This document shows, in pieces, positions 1-7,282 of a stretch of DNA of 22,168 nucleotides; the stretch's first letter is position 1, and every line of letters begins with the position of its first letter. The DNA lies in NCBI GenBank assembly GCA_035289385.1, contig DATDXI010000037.1:1-22168 (forward strand). Reading direction: 5' to 3'. A program made the translations under genes and the position numbers. The notes under the pieces are model-generated. The model was not told where the DNA came from. It did no database searches and worked only from the letters and a program-made list of their open reading frames with translations. This DNA is from JACOZM01 sp035289385. GTDB taxonomy: Archaea; Nanobdellota; Nanobdellia; Woesearchaeales; GW2011-AR9.

Positions 1-12
1 GGGGGGGGGGGG
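1..12. other. poly-G run at window edge
   Basis: The first 12 bases are all G, directly followed by AT-rich sequence. Nothing else in the window is comparable. The most likely cause is a sequencing or assembly artefact at a contig end (two-colour chemistry reads no-signal as G) rather than biology. Confidence 0.7.
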
Positions 13-60
13 CAATCATCTTTTTAAAGTCCTGCTCTCTCTCTTATAATTTATAAAAAG

Positions 61-1347
61 GTGATGATGATAAAAAAGATATTATTATTCGGTCTATTTG
101 TTCTTAGTGTATTATTTGTAGTCAGCTGTCTGCCACAGGAAGTGGCTGATGCCGAAGGTTCTGATGAAGCGGCGTTGAAGGGGCAGGCGGTTGCCAGTTG
201 TATTGACCGTGATGGCGGAAAAAACTATGGAGTAAAAGGAACAACAAAGGATTCTACTGGAACTAAAACCGATATTTGTGAATCCGCGAGCACTACAAGA
301 TTAATTGAATATTATTGTTATAATAATCGAAAAGCTGCTGCTGGTTACAATTGCGCTACAGAAGGGAAAATATGTAAGGATGGGGCTTGTGTTGCTCCTG
401 CCCCTGTATGTGGTGATGGGATAGCTAATACTGGAGAAGATTGTGCAAATTGTGCTGCTGATATAGCCTGTCCTGTTGGTCAGGTTTGTGCTGTACCTGC
501 TCCGGGAGAAACTGGCCCTGCACGATGTCAATTGTTACCGGTTTGCGGGGATGGTGTTGTCAATGGCGCCGAAGTCTGCGATGATGGAAATACTCAACAA
601 ATTACAAACTCAGGAGGAACACTTACAGATACATGTAGTAGCGATTGTAAACCAACTTGTATCGATGATGAAACAGTAAGGTATGGGATATCAAGATACG
701 AATATGATTTTACAATTTCTCAACCAGTGTACGGTATTGACTCGAATGGCGAAACATATCTTCATCGTGATGTTTGCTCTTCTGATCATCTTCGCGTTAA
801 GGAATGGTATTGTGGGTCAGAGGGGGTAGCAGATTTTATCTGGCATGACTGTAATTGTAATCCACAAGGCTTTTGTGAAACACCTCCAGTTCCAGTTTGT
901 GGCAATGGAGTATTAGATTCTGGAGAAGTCTGTGATGATGGAAATACAAACCCCATAAACTTAGATGCTGGACCAGCTGATCAATGCAGTGCTGATTGTT
1001 TTGAAAAGATTTCTAAATGTGATTATTTGTGTCAGAGACAATTAAGAACAGATGGTATTTGTTCTACCTCTTATGTTCCAAACACAGCAGGTATAGTTTC
1101 AACATGTGAGAGTGGAGAAACTTGTAGATGCCCTCTCCCATCCTGTACTCAAGATAGCGATTGCCAGCAAGGGCTTTCAGGAAATAAACTTGAATGTAAA
1201 GATACAGGAATATGTGGATACATTAGTTGTGATCAAGCATGTAGAGAAGTATATGGTTATAGCGAGGGAGCATGCAGTGATTCTGGAGTAGGCTATAATG
1301 TAGGAAGATCGTTTTGCCAACCACCTAAATCATGTTATTGCAATTGA
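61..1347 (+). CDS. cysteine-rich surface lipoprotein with CGDGxxNxGE repeats
   Basis: This is a predicted exported lipoprotein. Residues 4-22 form a hydrophobic signal peptide ending in a lipobox-like VVSC, with Cys23 as the probable lipidated residue. The rest is rich in cysteine and carries three copies of the CGDG/CGNG motif near residues 117, 162 and 280. Two of these read VCG(D/N)GV...GEVCDDGNT followed by C-x3-DC, which matches the Myxococcus cysteine-rich repeat (TIGR02232/DUF4215-like). Such repeats occur in secreted, disulfide-stabilised proteins. The ligand and role are unknown. The start is ambiguous: GTG at 61, ATG at 64 and ATG at 67 are in frame, and the Shine-Dalgarno-like GGTGAT overlaps them, so ATG 64 or 67 is likelier than GTG. 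A T-rich stretch follows the stop. It shows no operon link to its neighbour. Confidence 0.8.
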   Translation: MMMIKKILLFGLFVLSVLFVVSCLPQEVADAEGSDEAALKGQAVASCIDRDGGKNYGVKGTTKDSTGTKTDICESASTTRLIEYYCYNNRKAAAGYNCATEGKICKDGACVAPAPVCGDGIANTGEDCANCAADIACPVGQVCAVPAPGETGPARCQLLPVCGDGVVNGAEVCDDGNTQQITNSGGTLTDTCSSDCKPTCIDDETVRYGISRYEYDFTISQPVYGIDSNGETYLHRDVCSSDHLRVKEWYCGSEGVADFIWHDCNCNPQGFCETPPVPVCGNGVLDSGEVCDDGNTNPINLDAGPADQCSADCFEKISKCDYLCQRQLRTDGICSTSYVPNTAGIVSTCESGETCRCPLPSCTQDSDCQQGLSGNKLECKDTGICGYISCDQACREVYGYSEGACSDSGVGYNVGRSFCQPPKSCYCN

Positions 1348-1348
1348 A

Positions 1349-1372
1349 TACTTTTTTTTAAAATTTTTTAAT
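1349..1372 (+). terminator. oligo-T terminator
   Basis: Two T runs (eight and six T) separated by AAAA lie directly after the stop codon of the cysteine-rich lipoprotein. Archaeal transcription typically ends at such U-rich tracts without a stem. Confidence 0.5.
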
Positions 1373-1479
1373 TATCCACCACTCTCAAGAGTAACCTTTT
1401 TATAGGCAGTGATATTCATTCTTTTAAACGTATGAAACAAAAAAGAGGTAGAGCTAGAAGAATCTTTCTTTAACAGACT

Positions 1480-3561
1480 ATGGGCATCTTTGACAAATTA
1501 AAATCTGGAGCGGCAAAAGTAGGTTCTGGAATAAAATGGGGAGCAGGCAAGACGTGGTCAGGAACAAAATGGGGAGCAGGCAAGACGTGGTCTGGAACAA
1601 AATGGGGAGCAGGCAAGACGTGGTCTGGAACGAAGTGGGGAGCTACAAAAACGGGGGAAGGGGCCAGTTGGCTAGCCAGAAAGAATATTGCCAGCCCTGG
1701 AGCGAATCAAAACTATTTTCCCTCCATCAGCCCTAAAGCGGTAGGAGGAGCCGTCGTCGGAGCAGCGGCAGCAACCGCTGTTGGAACAAAAAAAGCGTTA
1801 GCCGTGCCCTCTTTTTTCCTGCTCATCCTAGGCTTTATCAAATTCTTGTTCTTTAACGGAGGCAATTCCAGTATTGGCTTATTATTATCCATCTGCCTGT
1901 TCTGTATCGCTGGCTATGCTTTAGCGCAAAAGCTAGAGCGTTATGGTAGATTCAAGCTAAACCTCTTCCTGCCCATGATCTATTTTGTCGTGTGGTACTT
2001 CATGTTCAAAGGAAACTATGATCCAGAATTTCTGGCCTATTTCATCGCTTCATTGGCAGCCATAACATTAGCTATCGCCCTCTTCACGAAGGGAAAGGGA
2101 GTTTTCCCAGAGATTGTGGGATTTATTCCAGCAATCTTCTTGTTCCTCGACATCGGCATGCTGCCTTTCCTCGTTGACAAATATGGCCTGGCCGTAACCC
2201 CGATCATGGAAGGCCTGTTGATCTGGATGCCTTGGTGGAGTTTGCTGGGCTTACTTACCCTACCGGAAGAAGTCAGCGACAATTATGTTGCCAATGCCCT
2301 CATTGGAATCTTTAGAATCTTAGGATATTTATACATTATTTTTGTCTTTGTCTCTCCTTGGGTTCCAGAATTAGCCTATACTGAAGCTCTCGTCCCAGGT
2401 CCGGAAGAGATCAGCCAAGCCCAGCAGAACATCGAGCAAAGAATACCTACCGTGCAGAATCCTGCCATTGCCAGGTTCGCCTGCTTATTTTCCGGGGAAA
2501 TTACTGATGTGGAAGGCTGTGTCAAGAGAAAGCAGACGGAAAAAGAGATTGAGCTCTTTTGTACGGAAGTGGAAGGCTTGAAGAAAGGAAGCCCTGCTTT
2601 TGATGAATGTCAAATCCAAGAACAAGAGCGAAGGAAAGGCCTTGGTGCAGCAGCAGAAGGGACTATCGACCAAACGATAAAAATACCTACGTCCGCTAAA
2701 ATCATATTCCACAAAGATTCTTTTCCTCAACTGACGGGAGACGTTCTGCCCTTCCCCATAGAATTGCAGATCACCAATCCTCGACGATTACCTATCTCTA
2801 TTCAGCCGGAATGTTTCTTCCAGAATTCTGGCGGAGAAATATTCAATGGGAAGCTGGAAACCGGCTCTCAGGATAAAGTCATCACCTCCAGTGAAGAAAC
2901 GTTCTCCAATTACTGGTTATGTTACCCCGAGCAGGGTGTTACTCTCACCGCCGGGCGATATACGCTGCTCTTCAAAGCAACACTAGGAGATTTGACATCT
3001 CAATCACGGTTGCAGCGAGCTTTCGTTGGATCCATCAGCAGGGAAGAGAAAGAACGCCTGATCAAAGAAGAGATCAGCAAAGTGATAACAATTACGGAAA
3101 CGCAAGTGCCGGCAGAATTTGCGGGAATTTATTTTGATATTGGTCATTTAGATGCTGACCCTATCATTGAATATTCTGATCCTTCTGTCGAAAACCAGCC
3201 GGATAAGCCGGTCATCCTGAAATCGTACATCAAGAACATGGGCAGCGGAAAGATCATCAATGTCAAGAATTATGAGATTGATCTGCAAGGCTTGACACCA
3301 AAAATAGATTATCTGCAGTCAGATGTTGGCAGAACATGGCAAGGAGACTGCAGACAAGGCAGCGTGCCAAATGCTTACTCTTATAAGAGAGATATCCCCA
3401 TTCCCACCTGTTTCATTGCCGATTTTCCTGAAGAGCTGAAGAATCCCGATGATGACCTCGAATGGGTGTCAAAAGAATTTCGCGCCTCTTTAAAATATGA
3501 TTATCTCCTGGAAGCAAAGCAAGGCTTCGAGCTTATTGAACTGCAGGATGTTGTAGGATGA
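1480..3561 (+). CDS. multi-TM membrane protein with N-terminal 11-residue repeats
   Basis: Unrecognised 693-residue membrane protein. Residues 19-51 are three near-identical copies of KWGAGKTWSGT, with a fourth degenerate copy at 52-62. An 11-residue period suits an 11/3 amphipathic helix lying on a membrane (inference). About seven hydrophobic segments follow, near residues 109-125, 131-149, 160-177, 184-202, 208-231, 242-261 and 272-293. Residues 300-693 are hydrophilic with four early cysteines (335-375) and then beta-rich sequence. With the N-terminus inside and seven spans, this tail would face outward. The tail resembles the C-terminus of the lipoprotein encoded next, so both may belong to one envelope complex. 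ATG 1480 has no clear Shine-Dalgarno site. TATA-like TTTTTATA at 1397 or TTTTAAAC at 1422 could drive it. Confidence 0.85.
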   Translation: MGIFDKLKSGAAKVGSGIKWGAGKTWSGTKWGAGKTWSGTKWGAGKTWSGTKWGATKTGEGASWLARKNIASPGANQNYFPSISPKAVGGAVVGAAAATAVGTKKALAVPSFFLLILGFIKFLFFNGGNSSIGLLLSICLFCIAGYALAQKLERYGRFKLNLFLPMIYFVVWYFMFKGNYDPEFLAYFIASLAAITLAIALFTKGKGVFPEIVGFIPAIFLFLDIGMLPFLVDKYGLAVTPIMEGLLIWMPWWSLLGLLTLPEEVSDNYVANALIGIFRILGYLYIIFVFVSPWVPELAYTEALVPGPEEISQAQQNIEQRIPTVQNPAIARFACLFSGEITDVEGCVKRKQTEKEIELFCTEVEGLKKGSPAFDECQIQEQERRKGLGAAAEGTIDQTIKIPTSAKIIFHKDSFPQLTGDVLPFPIELQITNPRRLPISIQPECFFQNSGGEIFNGKLETGSQDKVITSSEETFSNYWLCYPEQGVTLTAGRYTLLFKATLGDLTSQSRLQRAFVGSISREEKERLIKEEISKVITITETQVPAEFAGIYFDIGHLDADPIIEYSDPSVENQPDKPVILKSYIKNMGSGKIINVKNYEIDLQGLTPKIDYLQSDVGRTWQGDCRQGSVPNAYSYKRDIPIPTCFIADFPEELKNPDDDLEWVSKEFRASLKYDYLLEAKQGFELIELQDVVG
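1534..1665 (+). repeat. 33-bp tandem repeat, 4 units
   Basis: Units start at 1534, 1567, 1600 and 1633. The first three differ from each other at only one or two bases. The fourth is diverged after its first half. Each unit encodes 11 residues (KWGAGKTWSGT). The near identity of the three units at DNA level points to recent expansion or homogenisation. Confidence 0.9.
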
Positions 3562-3571
3562 AGAGAGACAG

Positions 3572-4462
3572 ATGATCCTCAAAAAAAGAAGGGAAATAAT
3601 GAGAACAGGAACAATCCTATTGTTGCTAGTATTTTTCCTTGTCAGCTGCAGCTCTGATCCTCAGCAATATCAAGAGGTAGAAAACTATAAGGTGGGGACG
3701 AAAGAAGTGGCCCTCACTTTTGTGCAAGATTCGCCACCGAAAGAAGTCTACCAGAAATCAAACTTTAAAGTAGCTGTTGAAGTAGAAAATCTGGCTGCAT
3801 ATCAAGTAGAAGATGTCACCTTATCTCTCGTCGGAGCATTGGACCAATATCTCCAGTTTCATGATCCTATCCAGGAAGTGGAAGGCATAGAAGGCAGCGG
3901 CATCTTGAAAGGTAGATCGCTAACGAATCCTCAAGGCGAAAAAGCCGTTGTTTATTTTGATGCTTCGGCAAAAGAACTGTTCTTAAATGCCGACGAGCAG
4001 TCGTTATCGTTCCTGGCTAAAGTTTCTTACAAGTCAACCGTGGAATTTTCAGAGACCGTCTGTATTAATCCTAACCTGTATGATGTTTATGATTCCGGTT
4101 GTGATGTGGAAAGAAAAAACAGCTATTCCGGGCAAGGCGCGCCAGTCGGAGTAGCGAGCATGGAAGAGATCATTGCTCCAGGTACAGGTGGAAAAGTGGA
4201 ATTTCGTTTGAAAGTGAAGAATAAAGGCAGCGGCAGAGTAAAAAGTATCGATCTGACAACGGCAAAATTAGGGGGAAAAGAGATGCGCTGTACATTCCCT
4301 AGCACAGGAACACCACATCTGGAAGCGGTTGATATCGATGAAGCAGCAGTAGTCTGTGAAGCTTTGCTCGACACCCACTCTTCCTATGCCACATCGCTCT
4401 TCCTGGACTTTGCTTATGACTACGTGGCCAGCGAGAAACATAGTTTAAAGATTATTAAGTAA
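3572..4462 (+). CDS. lipoprotein with two Ig-like domains
   Basis: Predicted lipoprotein. The signal peptide ends in FFLVSCSS with Cys26 (numbered from ATG 3572) as the probable lipidation site. ATG 3599 (MRTGTILLLL) is an alternative start that also leaves a usable signal peptide. The mature part looks like two beta-sandwich domains. The first (about 45-150) contains an N-F-K-V-x-V-E-V-E-N-L pattern typical of NEW3/CARDB-like domains. The second (about 195-295) contains a K-V-K-N-K-G-S-G-R-V pattern. The second domain resembles the C-terminus of the upstream membrane protein, which has KNMGSGKIINVK and a matching late F-x-x-x-L-K-Y-D-Y pattern. It lies about 10 bases (or 37 from ATG 3599) behind that gene, so they probably form one operon. 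Function unknown. Confidence 0.75.
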   Translation: MILKKRREIMRTGTILLLLVFFLVSCSSDPQQYQEVENYKVGTKEVALTFVQDSPPKEVYQKSNFKVAVEVENLAAYQVEDVTLSLVGALDQYLQFHDPIQEVEGIEGSGILKGRSLTNPQGEKAVVYFDASAKELFLNADEQSLSFLAKVSYKSTVEFSETVCINPNLYDVYDSGCDVERKNSYSGQGAPVGVASMEEIIAPGTGGKVEFRLKVKNKGSGRVKSIDLTTAKLGGKEMRCTFPSTGTPHLEAVDIDEAAVVCEALLDTHSSYATSLFLDFAYDYVASEKHSLKIIK

Positions 4463-4464
4463 GA

Positions 4465-4668
4465 TTATTTTTTCCGCCAAAAGAAGCCAGCTTTGCTTTC
4501 TAATCGTTCAATTTTTCCTTTAGCCTGCAATTCCATCAAAACACGATACAACGCATGCCAATTGATCACTCTATTCGCTTTTTTCTGTAAATCTTCTAAA
4601 ACTTCATTGGTGCTTTTGATCTCTGTTTTTGAGAGTACTTGTAAAATCAGCTCATTGTATTTACCCAT
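4465..4668 (-). CDS. small winged-helix DNA-binding protein
   Basis: 67-residue basic protein starting at ATG 4668 (MGKYNELILQ). The helix-helix-helix-wing pattern (ELILQVLS, EVLEDLQKKA, NWHALYRVLMELQAKGKIERL, then AGFFWRKK as wing) fits a stand-alone winged-helix transcription factor. It has the same layout as the small protein at 19135-19356, including a terminal F/W-R tail. It ends 2 bases from the convergent lipoprotein stop. A TATA box at 4691-4697 lies 26 bases before the ATG, implying a leaderless message. Palindromes at 4670 and 4712 flank that promoter, so it may regulate itself and the divergent gene (inference). Confidence 0.75.
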   Translation of the reverse strand: MGKYNELILQVLSKTEIKSTNEVLEDLQKKANRVINWHALYRVLMELQAKGKIERLESKAGFFWRKK

Positions 4669-4669
4669 G

Positions 4670-4683
4670 TACAAAGGTTTGTA
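4670..4683. promoter_or_regulatory. palindrome TACAAA-gg-TTTGTA (candidate operator)
   Basis: Perfect 6+2+6 inverted repeat immediately upstream of the winged-helix start codon, over its expected transcription start. It shares a TTTGTA half-site with the palindrome at 4712-4724. Its position suits repression of the winged-helix gene. Confidence 0.5.
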
Positions 4684-4690
4684 TTAAAGA

Positions 4691-4697
4691 TTTATAG
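4691..4697 (-). promoter_or_regulatory. TATA box of winged-helix gene
   Basis: CTATAAA on the minus strand, centred 26 bases before ATG 4668. This is the archaeal spacing that gives a leaderless transcript. Confidence 0.6.
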
Positions 4698-4711
4698 CTA
4701 AATATCCAAAT

Positions 4712-4724
4712 GTTTGTACCAAAC
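4712..4724. promoter_or_regulatory. palindrome GTTTG-tac-CAAAC (candidate operator)
   Basis: Perfect 5+3+5 inverted repeat just upstream of the TATA box of the DUF4352-like gene. It carries the same TTTGTA core as the palindrome at 4670-4683. The two are about 42 bases apart, roughly four helical turns. Confidence 0.45.
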
Positions 4725-4735
4725 TTATGGAAAAA

Positions 4736-4742
4736 TTTATAA
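4736..4742 (+). promoter_or_regulatory. TATA box of DUF4352-like gene
   Basis: TTTATAA centred 29 bases before ATG 4768, preceded by an A-rich BRE-like stretch. It supports 4768 rather than the earlier in-frame ATG at 4714, which lies upstream of this promoter. Confidence 0.65.
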
Positions 4743-4767
4743 GGCTCATAAGTTTAAAGAGAAATGC

Positions 4768-5406
4768 ATGGCAGAAGAAAAAGCAAAAAAAGCGTGGTAT
4801 AAGAGATGGTGGGCAATAACTTTATTCATCATCATAGGAATAAGTGCTATAGGAAACATGTTGGAGGATGTGGAGACATCAACATCTTTGAATCCTTCAC
4901 CACAAGAAGAATCTGAAGTGCAAAAAATAACAGAGGCAGAAGAAATAATACCTCCTTCAAAAATAGCTAAAAAAACTATAGAAGCAAAAGTGTATTCTGT
5001 TGGTGATACTATCCAAGCAGGAGATTTTAAATGGAAAATTGTCAGATCTTCAACTGCTACAGAAATTGGAGAAGATTTGGCAGGAACTTTCTTTGGAGAA
5101 AAAGCAGATGGAATATTTATCATTGTTGATGTTGAAGTTGAAAATACTGGAAAATCAGCAAACTATCTTATGGATTCTTATCTCAAGCTTATCGATGACC
5201 AAGGCAGAGAATTCTCAGCAGATAGCGCTGCAGCATTCTATCTTAAACCGCAAGGTTCTGCTCTGATGTTTGAACAGGTAAACCCCGGTATTACGAAGAA
5301 AGGAAAAATTGTTTTTGACGTTCCAGTTGGGTTGAAAGTAGCAAATATGAGAATCTCTTCAAATATGGTCTCCAGCAGCTTCTATAATGTAAAGCTGCTT
5401 ATATGA
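4768..5406 (+). CDS. membrane-anchored DUF4352-like (telokin-like) protein
   Basis: 212 residues from ATG 4768 (MAEEKAKKAWYKRWW), a start set by the TATA box 29 bases upstream. A basic stretch leads into one TM segment at about residues 15-30. An acidic, Ser/Pro-rich linker follows to about residue 70, then a beta-rich domain. The domain contains V-x-V-E-V-E-N-T-G-K-S, then Y-L-K-L-I-D-D-Q-G-R-E-F, and ends with G-K-I-V-F-D-V-P. That order is typical of the DUF4352 immunoglobulin-like family found in exported archaeal and Gram-positive proteins. It is likely anchored with the domain outside the cell. No enzymatic motif is seen. It is divergent from the winged-helix gene, with candidate operators between them. 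Confidence 0.8.
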   Translation: MAEEKAKKAWYKRWWAITLFIIIGISAIGNMLEDVETSTSLNPSPQEESEVQKITEAEEIIPPSKIAKKTIEAKVYSVGDTIQAGDFKWKIVRSSTATEIGEDLAGTFFGEKADGIFIIVDVEVENTGKSANYLMDSYLKLIDDQGREFSADSAAAFYLKPQGSALMFEQVNPGITKKGKIVFDVPVGLKVANMRISSNMVSSSFYNVKLLI

Positions 5407-5433
5407 TTTTTTAGAAATGTTAGCCTACTCCCT

Positions 5434-5670
5434 CTACTGCCCTTTCTTTACCGCTTCTTCCAGCTTCTTCTCATCAAAACCAACGATGATCTGCCCATCG
5501 ATGTCTATCACCGGAACAGCCAGCTGTCCTGATTTCTCCAGAACGTCATCTCGTGCCTTATCACTCTCAATCAAGTCATGCTCCGTATAGCTTAGCTTCT
5601 TTTTCTTCAGCCAGGCTTTAAGCTTGTCGCACCAAGGACAGGTAGGGGTAATATAGATTTGGATGTTCAT
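5434..5670 (-). CDS. glutaredoxin-like thiol-disulfide protein
   Basis: 78-residue thioredoxin-fold protein, the usual size for small NrdH/YruB-type glutaredoxins. It starts MNIQIYITPTCPWCDKLKAW. The redox motif is C-P-W-C (Cys11, Cys14). The cis-proline loop is QLAVPVIDIDG, followed by IIVGFDEKKLEE, the usual Gly-Phe/Asp end of the glutathione-side groove. It should reduce protein disulfides in the cytoplasm. The natural electron donor cannot be read from sequence. Start ATG 5670 has a TATA box 27 bases upstream. It is convergent with the DUF4352-like gene. Confidence 0.92.
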   Translation of the reverse strand: MNIQIYITPTCPWCDKLKAWLKKKKLSYTEHDLIESDKARDDVLEKSGQLAVPVIDIDGQIIVGFDEKKLEEAVKKGQ

Positions 5671-5691
5671 GAAAATTGTAAAAAAGACGAT

Positions 5692-5703
5692 GATATATAT
5701 ACC
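5692..5703 (-). promoter_or_regulatory. TATA box of glutaredoxin gene
   Basis: GGTATATATATC on the minus strand, centred about 27 bases before ATG 5670. Confidence 0.6.
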
Positions 5704-5787
5704 TTTTTATCTATTTGTTAAAAATAGCCCTAGAAGCCATCAAAACAGCCACATTCCTCTTTCCATCAAGCAATTTCAGCCAGAACT

Positions 5788-5805
5788 TCCAGAAACTTTA
5801 TAAAT
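5788..5805 (+). promoter_or_regulatory. BRE/TATA promoter of eS1 gene
   Basis: TCCAGAAACTTTATAAAT, with BRE AGAAAC followed by TATA box TTTATAAA centred about 28 bases before ATG 5829. The same 18 bases occur in front of the eS19 gene on the minus strand (14421-14438). Confidence 0.75.
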
Positions 5806-5828
5806 AAACCTTTGATTTAGCTGGAGAT

Positions 5829-6500
5829 ATGGCGAATGTTGAACCAGTAAAAAAAGTCAGCAGGATAAAAGTTAAGAAGAAATTATGGTATAAGATCATT
5901 TCTCCAAGGATATTTGGCTTAAAAGAGATGGGAGAAAGCTATCTGGCGAACCCTCAGGAAGGAGTGGGCAGAAAGATGAAGATCGGCCTGAAAGACCTTA
6001 CCGGAAACGTCAAAGACCAGAATGTCTACGTCAGCTTTATCGTCACTGGTGCTAACGGCGGAAAATTAACGACCTCTGTCATCGGATATCAGCTTACCCC
6101 TTCACACGTCAGAAGATTGGTGAAGAAGAATGTTGACAGAAAAGATGATTATTTTACCTTTACCACCAAAGAAGGCAAAGAAGTTGTTGCCAAAACATTG
6201 ATGATCACCATCAACAAGACCAAACGCTCTGTGCGGACGGAACTGAGCAAGCAATTGAAGGAAGGATTGGCTGAAGAGATCAGCAAGCTTGATGTTAACA
6301 CCTTGTTCAATAACTTGGTCTACCACAAGATTCAGCTGCCTCTCAAGAAAAAATTATCGAAAGTATACCCTCTTCGGGAATTGGCCATCCGGCACTTATT
6401 CTTGAAAGACCAACAGAACAGTGACGACCAGACGGTAGATCTTCCAGAACAAGCTCCTGTAGCTGTTGAAGCTCCAGTTGTTGAGAACGCCTCTTCCTAG
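5829..6500 (+). CDS. rps3ae: small-subunit ribosomal protein eS1 (S3Ae)
   Basis: Archaeal/eukaryotic ribosomal protein eS1 of the 30S platform, close to the mRNA exit. The N-terminus KKLWYKIISPRIFGLKEMGE is characteristic (K-K-x-W-Y-x-I-x-A/S-P-x-x-F). It is followed by VGRKMKIGLKDLTGN and a late LYPLRELAIRHL-like segment (KVYPLRELAIRHLFLK). At 223 residues it is of normal length. The last 25 residues are an acidic, Ala/Val/Pro-rich tail. It is monocistronic or leads the downstream phosphoesterase (57-base gap). Leaderless start at ATG 5829 is set by the promoter 28 bases upstream. Confidence 0.95.
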   Translation: MANVEPVKKVSRIKVKKKLWYKIISPRIFGLKEMGESYLANPQEGVGRKMKIGLKDLTGNVKDQNVYVSFIVTGANGGKLTTSVIGYQLTPSHVRRLVKKNVDRKDDYFTFTTKEGKEVVAKTLMITINKTKRSVRTELSKQLKEGLAEEISKLDVNTLFNNLVYHKIQLPLKKKLSKVYPLRELAIRHLFLKDQQNSDDQTVDLPEQAPVAVEAPVVENASS

Positions 6501-6557
6501 GATACAACAAAACCGATAATAAACGATAGTTAGTGAGAAAAACCACGTCCTCTTTCC

Positions 6558-7157
6558 ATGAAATTTCTTACCTTTGGCGATGCACATCAGGACACGGCTG
6601 CCTTTCAAGCTATCGTAGCAAGGGCAGCTAAAAAAGATGTTGAATTTCTGATTGTTATCGGAGACATCTCTAATTTTGGCAGAGGGTTAAGGGAAAATTT
6701 TAAGCGCCTTCAATCCATCGGCAAGAAGGTTTTTTTTATCCCTGGCAACCATGAAGAGAGCTTAGGAAACTTACCGGAATTGATCAAAGAATTTCCCAAC
6801 ATCGTCAACTTTCACCGTGAAGAATTTCAGCAGGGAGAATATCTTTTCTTAGGTTATGGCGGCGGTGGCTTTGCCATGAAAGATCCTGAATTCAGAAAAA
6901 TTGCCAGGAGATGGTATGGCCACCATCAAGGCAAGAAATTGGTCTTAGTAACTCACGGACCGCCGTATGGCACAAAGATTGACCTTCTTAATGAGCGTCA
7001 TGTCGGAAATATGGATTACCGGGTGTTAATCGAGCGCATCAAGCCCAACGTCGTCATCTGCGGCCATCTGCATGAGACGGCGGGAGTTCTCGATAAGATC
7101 GGCAAGACAAAACTCATCCATCCCGGCTGGGAAGGGATGGTCATAGAGCTGAAGTGA
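6558..7157 (+). CDS. calcineurin-like metallophosphoesterase (COG2129-like)
   Basis: 199-residue metallophosphoesterase with all five signature motifs: D8-x-H10 (GDAHQD), G-D36 (IGDISNFG), G-N64-H65-E (PGNHEE), H133 (THGPP) and G-H170-x-H172-E. These residues bind the two metal ions. The THGPPYGTKIDLL and GHLHETAGVLDKIGKT segments are typical of the archaeal COG2129/Icc-related group. The physiological substrate, whether a phosphodiester or a nucleotide, is unknown. The start MKFLTFGDAH leaves no extra N-terminus. No clear TATA box was found in the 57 bases after the eS1 gene, so co-transcription with eS1 is possible. Confidence 0.9.
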   Translation: MKFLTFGDAHQDTAAFQAIVARAAKKDVEFLIVIGDISNFGRGLRENFKRLQSIGKKVFFIPGNHEESLGNLPELIKEFPNIVNFHREEFQQGEYLFLGYGGGGFAMKDPEFRKIARRWYGHHQGKKLVLVTHGPPYGTKIDLLNERHVGNMDYRVLIERIKPNVVICGHLHETAGVLDKIGKTKLIHPGWEGMVIELK

Positions 7158-7204
7158 TTTCATAAGCCTTCATCATGAGGTGGAAACAGCCATTTTTCAT
7201 CTCC

Positions 7205-7218
7205 GATAACTTTAAATA
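7205..7218 (+). promoter_or_regulatory. BRE/TATA promoter, GATAAC-TTTAAATA
   Basis: BRE-like GATAAC and TATA TTTAAATA. The transcription start is expected near 7240, giving an untranslated leader of about 40 bases that holds the Shine-Dalgarno site. The identical 14 bases stand before the next gene (8521-8534). Confidence 0.65.
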
Positions 7219-7268
7219 CTTTTCAAAGATTATACCATTCATTGACAGAAGTACACTTTATCATCATT

Positions 7269-7275
7269 GAGGTGA
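7269..7275 (+). promoter_or_regulatory. Shine-Dalgarno GAGGTGA
   Basis: GAGGTGA ends 7 bases before ATG 7283 and complements the archaeal 16S rRNA 3' end (AUCACCUCC). It fixes this start codon. Confidence 0.7.
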
Positions 7276-7282
7276 ATTAATC

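Noticed and set aside
1432..1473. 13-codon leader ORF (MKQKRGRARRIFL) before the 693-residue protein
   Set aside because: Could be a leader peptide, but it is too short to judge and the transcription start is not clear.
4815..4824. AATAACTTTA resembling the coiled-coil gene promoter core
   Set aside because: Lies inside the DUF4352-like gene encoding its TM segment, with no gene start downstream; chance match.
7171..7177. ATGATGA on the minus strand, like a C box of a C/D guide RNA
   Set aside because: No D box CUGA at a suitable distance and no C'/D' pair; probably chance.
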